The position numbers and the translations under genes were made by a program. The notes below the pieces were generated by a model that did no database searches, had not been told where the DNA came from, and saw nothing but the letters and a program-made list of their open reading frames with translations. Shown here piece after piece: positions 23,542-37,555 of a stretch of DNA of 64,000 nt. The stretch is from Diphasiastrum complanatum. Its lineage: Eukaryota > Streptophyta > Lycopodiopsida > Lycopodiales > Lycopodiaceae. The stretch covers positions 19,543,783 to 19,607,782 of the forward strand of contig CM055109.1 of NCBI GenBank assembly GCA_029204225.1, read 5' to 3'. Within the stretch, counting starts at the first letter, position 1, and every line of letters begins with the position of its first letter.

Positions 23542-23551
23542 TATAAATATG
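23542..23551 (+). promoter_or_regulatory. Possible TATA box of the T1 plus-strand gene
   Basis: CTATAAATAT lies about 155 bp upstream of the ATG at 23702, a good TATAAATA match at a plausible distance. Confidence 0.5.
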
Positions 23552-23701
23552 GGCACCACTTTCCATATTTCGATTCCATGATCTTTTATTTGGAACCCCC
23601 TCGTCATTTTGTGATATCAGCCTCTTCTGACGTGTGCTCGCACTGTTGTTCAGTCCTCGACCAAAATCATTCAGTCGCGTTGAACCGATATCAAGTTCCA
23701 T

Positions 23702-25182
23702 ATGGCTAGTTCTTCCATGTCCTCAGATAATAAACTTCTGGAAATTTTGAATGCCAGTGACATTTTATCTAAGAAATTAGAGTATTTTTCCAGTATTTTT
23801 TTGCTCCCTTCGATATTGATAAGCTAGTTTATGAGAATCGTTATAATTTAATTTCTCTTCTTTTTTCTCAAATTATTAGTACTCCTATTCAGGCAATAGA
23901 TAGTTTTTGTTTTGTTCATTTTCAGGACCTTGTGCATTCCCGACCATACTCTAAGCATAAACACAATAGAAAGTACTCTAACCTGCATGACCATTTCAAA
24001 AGAAATATATATTGTGGTATCCACAAAAGAATATGTCGCCTATGGCTTTTGTCTTTTACATATCTGCTAAAATTCTAGATGATGAGTCTGTTGAATCTTC
24101 TACTGTTCCATTGATCGAAACATCTACATCTGCTCTAGTTGATATAGATGATACAGATACTGATATAGGAGTTGAAGCTGAAGCATCTATGGCTTCAAAT
24201 TATCTGCATCTCCTGTTAATCAATTAACTCTACTCGATGTTACCTTATATCTTATAAGTAATGAGAGTTATATTTCATTTAATGATATAGAAGATGTTTT
24301 GAATTCGAGAGAGGATAAAATCCTCTCGATTTTTGCACAAAAGTTATCAGAATTTTTTGACATTGTTGATTACACATATGATGACCTTGAAAGTGATAGA
24401 TTATGATAAAGATGGCAATTGGGAATTTGGCAATGAGGCCTTGGAGGCCATGATTGAAAAATCTAAAGCCTATGAAAAAACTTTGCCTACAGAGGAAGAA
24501 TTTTTGGAATTCCAAAAAAAATATCCCCCAAGGACTCGATATATCCCCTCCAAAATTGTAGAGGCCATTGGAGGACATGACATTAGCAAAGCAAACGTCG
24601 TTGAATACGATGATTATGATATGGTACGTAGATATTATATTGGTATTGATATTGTTCAGTTTTCTTATTTCAAACATTGTGTTAAAGTATGAGTTTGTAG
24701 TGTTACGTATTATTCTAAATTTATTTTCTTTACTCGTTTACATGATGCTATTAAAATAGATGCCTTTGGTATGAGACATGGAGGCGTCCGAGGTGTATCA
24801 CCTGGGAGAAAGGATGTGTCTCTATCTCATTATCTGAAAAACTTTCAAAATAATGAGATTTGTATATATCATTCATCTTTTAATCCATATGCAACCATTG
24901 TCATTATGGCCATCAAATCATTATCAGTTTGTTTAGGAGGCCATAAGTACGCAAGAAGAACATATAAAATAATTTTTGTGAAAAGGGATTTGGTAATTTA
25001 AATATTGGGTTATACTCCCAATGAGACTACAAAAAGATCATCTGCAATAACCCTTTATTCAAGTTACATTGATATGAGCAAAAGGAAAAATTTAGATTTT
25101 TTGGATCCATATGAAAGGAGATTATTCCTTTATGACAATACCATCCGTCCAATTCTTGAAGAGGATGATGATTATAATTAAA
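23702..25182 (+). pseudogene. Second gene of T1, unknown protein, one probable intron
   Basis: From ATG 23702 the sequence is coding-like through several shifts: LLEILNASDILSKKLEYFSS, DKLVYENRYNLISLLFSQII, KHKHNRKYSNLHDHFKRN, an acidic stretch with VDIDDTDTDIG, then FGNEALEAMIEKSKAYEKTL and IVEAIGGHDISKANV. After YDDYDM comes gtacgtag, a good splice donor; an acceptor (ttaaaatag) precedes GMRHGGVRGVSPGRKD at about 24760. The last exon runs through one TAA to EEDDDYN and TAA at 25180-25182. It ends about 50 bp from the stop of the minus-strand transposase-like gene, so the two are convergent. I recognise no domain; a DNA-binding accessory protein is a guess. Confidence 0.5.
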
Positions 25183-25230
25183 CAATTTTCTGTTATAGGT
25201 TTTTTATGTATTATAAGGATCTCTCTTTTT

Positions 25231-27800
25231 TTATGAATTTGACGAGTTTTTAGCTAGATATCTAAATTGTGCTCTTCTATAAAACCACTGAAAAAGTTGA
25301 ACTAAATATTTATTTCTTGAATTGTGTCCCCCATGATTTGTAGCTCTATGAAATGCTCCCCTTGCTTGCCAATGAGATTTTTCCATGCCTTGTGATGACC
25401 AAATACTTAAGCTCCCATATTCCTTTGCAAAATAAGTTCATTGATGAAGAAGGATGTGCTGCAAACAATATTTTTGATTAGTTACATCAATAGAAAAAAA
25501 ATATAAGCCTGAATGAGATAACTACCAAATAATGATATAGATTAACACCATGTAATGAGTAACGTTGTCTTTTCCCCAACAATCATGTACATATTTTGTG
25601 GTGCAATGATTTTGCAAAGTCCTCATATCTTCTGAGGATAGGTTTCCTTTCCTGATAACACCTATGAGTTTGTCTAAGTTGGTTCACACTTGTCCCTTTT
25701 CCACTCGATTACTTCCTTCCAGTGTTCGTGTGGCTTGAACAATTTCCCTCCAAATTTTGTATCTGACACTTGATTCTTTGCATGTGTGATTGGATAAGAA
25801 TCTTCTTGCTTTAGTACTTCCAATTGATGGCTTATTAGGAACATTTCTTTTTTTCTCGGAGATTCTGTCATTGTTTTCAATTGTGAAGTTCCCTTTATGT
25901 AGTCCTGCATTTGACAGAACTATTTCCAACCTCCTAATTGCTGCTTTAGCCACAAACTCCGGTTTATGATTCCATGCTAGTAGAATATGCAGGTAAATAA
26001 GTTTTTCAACAATACGAACCTCAGCATGCAATGTGCATATGTGAACATTTTTTTATGGAATTGGTAGAACACTTTTCATATTTGGATCTTCAGCTTTTCG
26101 TGTTGGGCCAATGTTTGTTGATAGTCCCAAATTCATATTGTAGCAATCCTTCATGCAATAAAGACATGGATGCTTTGATGTTGCCCCATGAGAGACATTA
26201 TACATACATTTTGATGTTTTCAAATCCCCTGCAAAGTGCCATCGAATTTGAAAACTTCCATGGTTTTCAACTGTAAATTTCTCACCCTCCAAATGTCTCT
26301 TTATAATTTCGCCATAATTTGTTCTTGAAAATAACCATGAAAGTATTTTATGGTCATCTTTCAAGACCTATAGAGAAGCAAGTAATGCATGACATGTCAA
26401 TAAAAACTAGCAAGGTATGACATGTTAATAACGATATTCTAAATGAAAATTGAAATGTATACCTGGAATGCCGCCAACCACCATATGTGATTTTCCGATT
26501 GATAGTAAACGTTCGATCATCTGTATCTGAAATTTAATTCATGTAAGTGACACTCACTCGTTCCAACTTTTGACCTTTGATGATTTCAGATTCATCCAAA
26601 ATTATCACAATAACGATCTTTCCATTTACTTGATGTTCGTCTAGTTTATAGAATCGAATAATGTATTTTAGAACATTTTCAATATCAAGAAAAATATCAT
26701 TGCAATCATTGTAATTGAGCTCACCATATTCTGATTCATATAATTCAGTTATATGAAGTGGTTGGCCAACTACTTTGAACATTCCGGCATTATAATAATT
26801 TCTTGCTAATCTTATTCGATATGGACGTGGAAGATAAGTTTTTTTCACCATCACTTGGGAAAAAGCTTCTTTAACTATTCTAAAAAAAGTAGAATAAGCA
26901 TTTCTGCTAATTCTAGAAACATCACATGCACCTTGTATCACATTTGCATCCAAGTATGATTGAACCTTAATCAAAAAATTCTCTACAAATTCATTTTTCA
27001 TTTTTTCAAACCGAGCATTTTTCATCATTTCCTTTGCTGACTTTCTTGTTAAAACATGACTTAAAGATGATCCAATGCATGAATGATCTGTTAAATAGTT
27101 CTTTGCCACCAAACACGATCTGCAACAAACATATGAAACTCAAATTATGTTTAATAAATAAATAATCCATGTTATGAAGTGCAAATTAAACTTAAATGAC
27201 ATATACAAATCAAGTAAATAGTTTATATGAAAACATACTTGAATGCTCGAATTCTTTTTTTCTGATTGCCGCTATGTGTAAATAAGTCATCAATATTCTT
27301 CATCGGTACTATCTTTCTTTTCCTCTTCATCATTGCCTTTTTGATAACTTGTATATCAACAACAGATTTTAAACTCTCGGATCGCAACTTTTCCATGGAT
27401 TCTAACATTTCTTGGTTTGATCCCCGAAGAGTAGTGACTGTAGCATTCAACTCTGACATAGCATTCTTGAGTGCATTGTTTTCAGCACCAGTGTGTTGCA
27501 CATAATGAAGCAATTGCTGATTTGCACGTTGCAATTGTTGATTAGCAAACTGTAATTGCTGATTAAGACAAGATATGCTATGCATTCCAATATCACACAA
27601 CCTTTGACAATATCCAAGTAATCCGCTATTTCCTTCACATACAAATCTGAGAAGATGAGTTACGGACTTAAAATCTGGACACAAATTGGTAGCTGGATCA
27701 TTAGGATAAATTGATCCATTCACCCACAAATCTATATTCATATGATTATTCATTCTCAATTCTCTAACTATTGCAGCATCATTCTCTACAACTTTCGAAT
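25231..27800 (-). pseudogene. T1 transposase-like gene, four exons
   Basis: Exon 1 (about 27800-27239) reads HMNIDLWVNGSIYPNDP, a Gln/Asn/Leu-rich coiled coil and MKRKRK, ending GCATTCAA before gtatgt. Exon 2 (27119-26463) has GACDVSRISRNAYSTFFRI and IVIILDESEIIKGQKLERVS. Exon 3 (from 26367) has KDDHKILSWLF, FAGDLKTSKCMYNVSHGA, a Cys pair PCLYC and HAEVRIVEKL. Exon 4 (25458-25231) has GSLSIWSSQGMEKSHWQAR and QLFQWFYRRAQ. Introns 1 and 2 are 119 and 95 bp with GT/AG ends. Motifs and splice sites recur in T3 and partly in T2 and T4. LDE, DDH and GMEKSH could be a DDE triad with a zinc site between D2 and E. The N-terminus is lost, and a stop (MN-TAA near 26534), a frameshift and the TAA near 26050 make it dead. 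I cannot name the family. Confidence 0.65.
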
Positions 27801-27865
27801 TTTTCTTCTCTCTCTAAAGTGAAATTTCTTAAAGGGCCCATTTTGAGCCCATATTTCCCGTAATG
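27801..27865 (-). repeat. T1 element terminus
   Basis: In minus-strand sense the element starts CATTACGGGAAATATGGGC at 27865. T2 (45028), T3 (49798) and T4 (57851) start with CATTA and related sequence, so this is a family terminus. In T1 it is joined to exon 1 by a deletion of the 5' UTR. Confidence 0.65.
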
Positions 27866-30336
27866 AAAATGTTGTGCTTGTGTTGGTGGGTGTTGGCGGA
27901 TCCTTGTCCATGCAGATTTGTGTTGGTGGGTGCCTGTGGATTTCTATGCCCCAACAATTTTTTCACGAACATTGAGATGACTCGAGTAGTGACCTAAGCA
28001 GTGAAGCCACATGTCACATCCCAAATGCACCTTACTAATAGGTGCATGCGTGCAAGGCCCATGGTGGAGGCATCGGGGAAGGAAGTTTAGAAGTTACCTT
28101 TTGCGGGTATGCAACAAGGTTCATGCAAGATTGTGACATGTTTCTAGTGAATTTTCTCTATGATCAACTACGTGCAGATTTTGTGTTTCAAGGTATGTGC
28201 ATAAACACCTACTTTCTGGAGGCAATATAGGAGAATAAAATCAAGGTCTTTTGCCATGATTTCATTAGGCGGGTGAGCACTCAAGAGTCAAGTGTGAGTA
28301 TCCAGATGAGTCAATGCTCGGGAAAAACATGCATTTTGTAGAACTTCTCAGTTTTTTGAAGACTAATAAAAGGGTGTAAATAAACTAAAAATCATCAGAC
28401 ATTTTATGATGCCGATTTTTGCAAAAACTTGTCGATTCCATTCCTACTAGTTTGCCATTTTTCCAAGCACTTAGATGCGTCATTCAAGGAGGAGGGGAAT
28501 TCTTTGAGGAGCCCAAACTTCAAAGTGAATATATAATGAGCTTTTGACATGGAGATTCTAAGTTATAGTTTTCTAGTAAAGGTTGTCAAGTTATAAAAGT
28601 ACAACCAATAAAATACAAGGAAATATAGCTTTTAAGTAGTTTGGGAAGGGCAAGATTAGAGGATTCAATTCCTTCATAAGACAATGATGATTAGAGACTA
28701 GAGCAATGTGTTACGTGATGATACTATGACAATGTTCTGGTCTTGACTCTTGAGTGGTTGAGTCAGTGTTTGGGAAACCTCTTTGAACCCTCTAATTTTT
28801 TGCATTTTTTTGAAGTTGTCGGTTTTTAAACGTTTTTGCCGTTTAAATCTTGCATGTCAATTTTTTTGCCCCGCAAAACATATACAAATGTAAAATTTAC
28901 TGCATTCGAAAAAAGTTGTCGATTTTTTGAAAATCAACTTTGTGTGAAGTTTTTATGAAATTGATTTTTGAAAAAAAGATGGCCTTGACTTGAGTCGTTC
29001 AACTTCAAAGGAGAGAAAACCAAATATGCTTCGGGACTCTGGACTCTTGGAGTACGTAAATATGAAAAAAAAATCGTAGACTGGAGGTTTGAGAAAGATA
29101 GTACGTACACCATCAGTCTGTACTATGCGGGACAATGGACATGATCGGCGCAATGAGCTTATTGACACGGTGCCGTCAGGGGAGACTCGGGAGAGGGATT
29201 TTGTGCCAAAACGAACAGCCTACAGCCTTAGCCTTTAGGTGCTCACTGCCACACATTTCTTCTCCTCTAATGCTAGCTCTCTCTCTCTACCTCCCTGGTA
29301 ATGCTAGCTTTCTCTCTGTACCTCCCTGGTGTGGCAGAAACCGTGATGACAAGCAACCCTGCTTAATTTTGAATCCTTACTTCTTCCTCAAAGGTGCAGT
29401 TCACGGTCGCAATGACTGCGTGCGCGGCAAGGAAACTGGTCGAATGTCACATAGATCATGTCGGCTTTCGTAACTACCATGGAATCCGATTGCTTTAATC
29501 CATTGTTCAGGGGTTCCCAACTTCCCACTGGTACTGCTGCACTAGCTAATAATCAAAGCCGTGTGCTACGACGGATGTAACGACGATTGCGAATAAAAGC
29601 TCTCTCACGACTCACGACCAGCGCTTGCGGAAACATTTTTTTCAACTCACTGGGCATTACACCCATTAGGCTTTTGAAAATGTAGAAAGCTCAAAACCTA
29701 AAAAAAAAAAATTTAGGCGGCCAAAAGCTTAAAAGTGAAAAATTTAAGACGGCCAAAAGACTATAACTGAAAAATTTTAAAGGTCGCTAAAAGCTTTTAA
29801 TATTAAATTTCTAACATATTGGATGATTACAGTGTCAAACGTTGCGGAAATCCGAGTAAAGGTTTTTTTCAAATCCAAAATCTACATTGTTCGGTGCTCT
29901 AAAAAATAAATATTTTCCAACAATTTTAACTCACAAATAACCTAATCAGAATGATATCATTGAGCTTCTAATGTTTTGAAAATTATCATTATTGATAACA
30001 CAATGTAACATAATGCGAAATATCACATATATAGATATTGGCCTCAGAAGATCATTGATTATGTATGTGAAACTTAGATATCATGTTCAATTCAAAAATT
30101 TCAGCTCAAGCCTCAAACATTATTGACTCAAGTCTCCAGAAATCAGCCAACTAACAATAATCATATGAATGTCAAACAAATAGGGAATACAAAATTGATA
30201 AGACATTAGCTAACAAAAATATGAGAAAAGAAAATATTAAATATTTTATTAGAGTGTTAACTGCATTGCATATAGAACTCAAATCCACTATAAGTAATAA
30301 TTAAAATGTCAAAATCTAATGAAATTTAAATGTGAT

Positions 30337-30392
30337 ACTAAGATAACCACTTACATTATTCAAATCAATTTTGACAAAGTAGTCAAAATGTT
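30337..30392 (+). repeat. Direct repeat, left copy (~55 bp)
   Basis: tactaagataaccacttaca and the next 35 bp recur at 31416-31471 with a few differences (ttttgac against ttctaac; caaaatg against caatg). About 1.02 kb separates the copies. Confidence 0.8.
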
Positions 30393-31415
30393 AGATGAAA
30401 AATTTGTTTGGATTTTTCCTTGGTGGCGGACCCTTGTGTACAATCCTCTTATGAAAAATTCTCAAATTGCCCTAAGAAATGTGCCTAGGCCCTAATCCTT
30501 CTGAATTTTGCCTTCCAAATCTGAGGGGAGTCTTCTCTATTTAACATTGAAATTTTATCTGTTGGGATCTTATAAGATACTTGCATGCACGTTTTTAGTC
30601 TTTGACCATGAGCAGAAATCAGATTATTCTGTGTACAAAACTCAGCCAGAGCCTATAAGTATCAACCTTTGTGATTCATACTTTGCATGTAAGTTTTATC
30701 TAGAAATCTTGAGTTGCATGTAGAGTTTGTTGTCAGACCTTTAGGAGATGGAGACGGTTGTCTTGGGCAAAAGTCAAGTCATCCACCTACTATCTTTCTC
30801 ATCCAAATCCACATTGAAAATTGAAGCAAAAGCATGTAAGATATCCTGCCTAATTCCAGCGAGTTCCTTGGCCCAATTATAGGCAATTTTCAGCAAGATT
30901 TCTGTCCTTAAATTAGAGCGTCAGTTGGCCACCAAATCCTTCATTCTTCAACACGTACAGGTAAGGAGAATAGTGATTTAAATTCAGCAAATTCAGGTCC
31001 CTATCTAGCATTTGGAATCAGACTAGAATTCAGTCTCCGTAGTGTATACATTCATAACATCACTTGACGTACCTAAAATGTGTTTTTTAATGTTTTTCAC
31101 AGCATATAGTTTTAACTTTTATAGATCAAATCAGACAGGATGAGGAGGAAAAAGCATTGCCTACAATCTTGCAAGCTTGGCTAAAAATCAGACTCAAAAT
31201 TAGATTTGTTGTGCATGAAAAAGTCAGAGAACTATGAGTGCTTTATAGCTCTGTTAAGATTGTCTTGTGTGGCGTTTGAATTCAACTACTAGTTACTAGA
31301 GACTTTCACAATGTGTACCGGCTTGGAGGCAAGGCCAAAATCAAGTACTTGTCGGACACCCAAACAAGCATTTATGAATTGATAGACATCAAGCTTGCTA
31401 TGTGTCATCTTTGAA

Positions 31416-31471
31416 TGTACTAAGATAACCACTTACATTATTCAAATCAATTCTAACAAAGTAGTCAATGT
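31416..31471 (+). repeat. Direct repeat, right copy (~55 bp)
   Basis: This is the second copy of the repeat at 30337-30392. The enclosed 1.02 kb has no recognisable gene, so it may be an insertion or the product of a segmental duplication. Confidence 0.8.
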
Positions 31472-31705
31472 TAAACTTTTTAAATAGAAAGTTAAACAAT
31501 GAATCATACTATGAAATGCTTTATAAGAAAAACAAACATATATAAAAACAAAAATCACAATTTATATTAATCATCATGTGTACACAAAATACGTACACCA
31601 AAGATCTGATCTCATCATAGGCCATTTATAAATTTTACATGTTTAAAAATTTGAAAAACTATAATGATGAAAAGTTGTATTTTTACATAGCATAATGTAA
31701 AGAAA

Positions 31706-33906
31706 TCATACCTGGATTGAAGAACTAGGTTCACAATAACCATATATATGTCGGCTTGTTGACGTATCTTTTTTCCACAATGCGATAGCGTGAGAAAAAT
31801 CCATGGAATCGTCTAATGGATGGCCTTCTATGCATATACGCATAAGAGCATCAACATTTGAAGTAGACAAAGAATTACGTAATTTATCTTTGATCCATTT
31901 TTTCATACTAAACCCTCTCTCACATGCTGCAGTGCTAGAACATTGTAACAAAGCAACTTTAGCTAATTTTAATATATTAGGGTATTTTTCTCGCCAAGTT
32001 TCATTAGATCCAATGTTCAACCAAGTTTCTCTCAAACTCTTACCTTTCCATTCATTTGAAACTTGCATTTTAAATCTGGTCAACTCTCGTCTAAATGATA
32101 AACTATCTATAAAAGGTTCTATAGTTTCATTATTGTTGTCCTATTTTTTAGATTTTCCATAAAAGTTTACCAAGTTATCAACATCATCATCACCAAAGCT
32201 TTTCAACTCACGATATATACCCAAAGGAAAAACCCAAAGAGATAAAATTTTCAACGATGAAAGAATTTTACTATCTTTAAAACGTTTCTTCAAATTTTTT
32301 ATGATAAAACTCAAAAATTGTTTCTGAAAATCTATAGCACTTTGTAAGTCAGTTCCATCAATATCTCTATCTATCTTTATACTCATATAGAAGTTACCTT
32401 TAAGGTGCTCCTCGTAATGCTGCAAGATAACCCTTCTTAGGACCATAATCAGGAATAGTAGGATATCCATGACTATCCATTTGATAAGAATTAATGTCAA
32501 TAATAGGATCTTCAATAAAATCTAATTGAATGGTACATACCTCACTCTCAACAAGACCAGAGACAATGGTAACATCCACAAACTCCATCTGAAACATCTT
32601 ACTAAGAAAATTCATGTATCCTAAAATATCAACCAAAAAATGAATGGAATAAATAAATTTAAAATTAGCCACTTTTGAAAAAGTAATCTGATCTTCTTCT
32701 TGCAAGTAAGCTAACAAAGGCTCTAAAACGTCACAAAATCTTGAAAGAACTTGTTGCCTACTAAGCCAATGAATCTTATGAAAGTTTTTAAGCTTAACGA
32801 TAGAACAATCAAACTCTTCTTCTAAAACCTTGAGTTTTTCAATTCTTTTACTACTACGAGAAAATATACTAGCTACAAAACTTACAACTTCGTCTACATG
32901 TCTAGCAAAATCGCTCTTCTTAACTGCATTAACAACACACAAGTTAGTCTTGTGTGCAATGCAATGAATAATAGTAATGAATGGAGAATGTTTCTTGAAC
33001 AAAGTAGCAACTCCAACCCTAGATCCAACCATGGATGATGGACCATCAGAACCAAAACCAACGCAATCAACTAAAGACAATCCGTTGGGCTAATAATAGT
33101 TTTTTTACAACTTCAAATATGCCTAAACCTTATCCACATCACATAACTCAAAAAATGTCACACAAGGATAGCTATTTTCCATGAAGCAAACATAGATTAT
33201 AAGGTGTTTCTTAGAAGAATGATCTGTGGACTCATCTATCATGACACTATAATATTTACTAGATTTAATTTTAGTCAATATAGACTCTTTAAGCGCAATA
33301 CTAAGATACTTGATAAAAATAGCACATGGTTTACCATTCTCATATATACCACGAGGGACATCGGGAGCACGAGATGCCCGTAAATAGATCAGAATATCTT
33401 CAAAATATGTGAAAGCAAAATTATGTTTAGCAATAAAATATGCCGAACAAAAAAGATGTTGTACAGAGGTATCCACACTTAGAGCTTGCTTCTTCATTCC
33501 TTCTTCAAAAGATTTCCTGCCATCCTTCACAACCCAGTTAGAAATCTTATGTGATTCAGACTTTGCATGATTTTTAATAGCACTAAGTTTGATATTTATA
33601 GAACCATTTCTACCATATTTTGTACGATTATTAGGATTTTTTTCACACCATGTACAGAAAACACGACCAATGGTTTTATCGAATCTAACCCATGGAAATG
33701 TGTCCTTCCAACTAGGACATTAAGCTTTGATAGCTTTTTTTATTTGATCAACTTCCTCTATGGATTTTCCATCTAAATTAATATCAGTTAAATGAATAGG
33801 ATTATTAGTAGAACTACCTACTACACTTGGAACTTTTAGACGTATCAGGAACATTAACTTTTTCAAAGCCAGGAATACTGAAAAGAGTCTTTTGACGTTT
33901 AGACAT
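31706..33906 (-). pseudogene. hAT-family transposase with TTF-type zinc finger, decayed
   Basis: The ATG at 33906 opens MSKRQKTLFSIPGFEKV, then a stop. The frame resumes with a zinc-finger module (VFCTWCEKN, then NHAKSESHK), EEGMKKQALSVD, the DUF4371-like block YYSVMIDESTDHSSKKHLII, then VGFGSDGPSSMVGSR and HCIAHKTNLCVVNAVKKS, and ends with the hAT dimerisation domain CSSTAACERGFSMKKWIK (near 31920) to a stop at 31706. In hAT transposases the D in MIDES and the D in FGSDG belong to the catalytic core. Stops near 33750, 33120-33080 and 32141 and a shift near 32500 inactivate it. I could not find terminal inverted repeats or an 8-bp duplication by eye. Confidence 0.85.
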
Positions 33907-35597
<1,691 letters not shown>

Positions 35598-36225
35598 GGA
35601 AAACAAGAAGCATTATGGGAAAGATCTCCAAGAGGGTTGGCTCAGTTGGTGAGCTTGACATCCAAAGTTTCTTTGGTCCCAAGTTCGAGACTCCCCTTGA
35701 AAACCAAGAAGCATTATGGGTAAGATGCCCAACAGAGTTGGCTCAATTTGTCAACTTGACATCCAAAATTGCTTTGGTCCCAAGTTCGAGACTCCCCTTG
35801 AAAACCGAGAAGCATAATGGGAAAGATGCCCAACGAGGTTGGCTCTGTTGGTCAACTTGAAATGCAAAGTTTCTTTGGTCCCAAGTTTGAGACTCTCCTT
35901 GGAAACCAAAAAGCATTGTGAAAAAGATTTTCAATAGAGTTGGCTTCATTGGTTAGCTGGCATCCAAAGTTTCTTTGGTCCCAAGTTTGAGCCTCCTCTT
36001 GGAAACCAAAAAACATTATGGGATAATCTAAGGCTTGGCTCAATTGGTTAACTGACATCCAAAGTTTCTTTGGTCCTAGGTTCAAGCACCTCTTGGAAAT
36101 CAATATGTATTATGAAAAAGATTACAATCATGTTGGTTACCTTGGCATTCAAAGCTTCTTAGGTCCTGAGTTTGAGCCTTCTCTTGGAAACCAAGAAACA
36201 TTATGGAAAAGATTGAGAAAGTAGT
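35598..36225 (+). repeat. Tandem array of tRNA-like (SINE-type) ~101-bp units
   Basis: Six to seven units with period 101 bp: the word cattatgg or its variants recurs at 35611, 35712, 35813, 35914, 36014, 36107 and 36199. Each unit carries an A-box-like TGGCTCAGTTGG (unit 1: 35638-35649) and, about 33 bp on, a B-box-like AGTTCGAGACTC (35682-35693), the internal RNA polymerase III promoter of tRNA genes and tRNA-derived SINEs. The first three units are the most alike and the right-hand ones have drifted and shortened. No cloverleaf is obvious, so it is not a tRNA gene. Transcription is inference. Confidence 0.65.
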
Positions 36226-36377
36226 TTCACCCTAATGTTTTGCCCTCAAAATAGGTGCATCAAAATTGGTTTGAGCTTTTGCTCTTGTTCTTGCTCTATA
36301 TCAGTATTTCCATCGTAAAGCCAAGTTCAAAAATTATTTTAATATTTTGGGGGTGCTTCCAAAAGCAAAATGTATTA

Positions 36378-36405
36378 GGTAATGGCCATTGGGAGGGCCA
36401 TTACC
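36378..36405. repeat. Perfect 10-bp hairpin
   Basis: GGTAATGGCC and GGCCATTACC face each other across an 8-base loop. The word ggtaatg recurs nearby (36474), and the next 80 bp are GC-rich with partial self-complementarity. This may be part of a foldback element. Confidence 0.5.
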
Positions 36406-36573
36406 AAAAATAACTGGGGACCCGAGTAGCGAGTGGCGGAGGCCACGAGCTCCTCGGGGACAAAATTATTTGTGGTAATGTCCCGACCAATTGACCATTA
36501 CCTGACGTAATTGTCATTGGGTTGATTTTATGGGTGCTCTCTCTTTTTCTTGGCAAGCCTCAGGGTGTTCTCT

Positions 36574-36599
36574 CCCCCCCCCCCCTCAGGCACACGAGT

Positions 36600-36685
<86 letters not shown>

Positions 36686-36985
36686 CCTCCCTCTCTCTCC
36701 CTCTCTCTCTCTAAGCAACAGAGCTCTCTCTCGCCCACAGGCAGTGAAGCTCTCTCTCGTTATGCATGAGAGCTATCTCTCCCTATCTATGAAGCAGAGT
36801 GCTCTCTTTCCCCCTCTCTCATGGAGTAGTTCGCAGGCAGATCTTCTTCTCTCTCTATGAAGCAGATCTCTATCCCTCTGTAGGCAGCAGAGCTCTCCTC
36901 TCTCTCTGATGCAGCAGTTCACAATGAGAGCAGATCTCTATCTCTCTACGCAACATAGCGCTCTCTCTCTCTCTCATGCAGTAGC
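36574..36985. repeat. C-run, (CT)n array and degenerate CT-rich tail
   Basis: A run of 12 or more C (36574-36587) precedes 83 bp of pure CT (36601-36683). About 300 bp of CT-rich sequence follow, with recurring gcagagctctctct and caggcag words, probably a decaying array. Confidence 0.85.
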
Positions 36986-37409
36986 TTGCAGGCAAATATC
37001 TAAGGTTTGCCTTGTATTGGAGCATTCAAACTATAAAAATAAAGACATTGATTGCATTACAGGAAGAAAAAAAAAAGTCATTTTAATGCTCAAACTCACT
37101 TAGGAGTGACACCTTAGATTTTAGCAAATCATCACAATAGCTTACTGCTATGGTAAAGCTAAAAAAAGAGGTTTTTAACGCTCAAAGTTAAGAGGTAAAT
37201 ATCAAGAGAAAAAACAAGTTGAGAAATCAATACACAATATAATTGTAAAATATATAAGCTAGCTAATATTACTCAACTCTTGTATGGAATAAATGAAGTT
37301 GGAGAAGCTAGAATACAAAGGAATTGACTCTTATGTAGCTGGGTGTAAAAAGACTTAAGTGGCATAAGATTGCTAGCTTATCTATATTATATAAAATAAT
37401 AGTGCTTCG

Positions 37410-37459
37410 CGGGCAGCTCACGTTGTCCGCCAACGCGTGATGGGAGTGTGAGCTGCCCG
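37410..37459. repeat. 12-bp inverted repeat (CGGGCAGCTCAC)
   Basis: CGGGCAGCTCAC (37410-37421) and GTGAGCTGCCCG (37448-37459) can pair perfectly around a 26-base loop, 29 bp inside the proposed Helitron end. Confidence 0.8.
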
Positions 37460-37502
37460 TGAACCCTCTTTTTTTTTTAATTATTTTGAATTGATGAATT
37501 GA

Positions 37503-37505
<3 letters not shown>

Positions 37506-37553
<48 letters not shown>
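37506..37553. repeat. (GA)n microsatellite, 48 bp
   Basis: About 24 uninterrupted GA units inside the Helitron-like segment. Confidence 0.97.

Positions 37554-37555
<2 letters not shown>

Larger units (their letters stand above)
27866..31705. other. Unassigned AT-rich region
   Basis: In 3.8 kb I can support no gene. Small features: a 31-bp tandem pair at 29268-29330 (taatgctagc...tacctccctgg), three degenerate ~38-bp units with ggccaaaag at 29705-29800, and a 15-bp inverted pair cactcaagagtcaag at 28270-28290 and 28741-28755. Open frames here are short and show no known motif. Confidence 0.4.

Noticed and set aside
26050-27112. RAG1 homologue
   Set aside because: The order of an acidic residue, then a GDLK block, then a Cys pair is loosely similar to RAG1/Transib, but I could not align the recognised core motifs. 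Kept as an unassigned DDE-like candidate.
28270-28755. 15-bp inverted repeat as ends of a small transposon
   Set aside because: The match does not extend beyond the core, no target duplication is seen, and the enclosed 450 bp show nothing.
28042-29473. Short open frames at 28042-28230 and 29135-29473
   Set aside because: No motif, no conserved relative in the window, and lengths expected by chance.
35598-36225. Cluster of true tRNA genes
   Set aside because: A and B boxes are present, but I see no acceptor stem, anticodon arm or cloverleaf, and units are ~101 bp of mostly non-tRNA sequence.
35598-36225. CRISPR-like array
   Set aside because: The whole unit repeats, with no unique spacers between short repeats; the DNA is eukaryotic.
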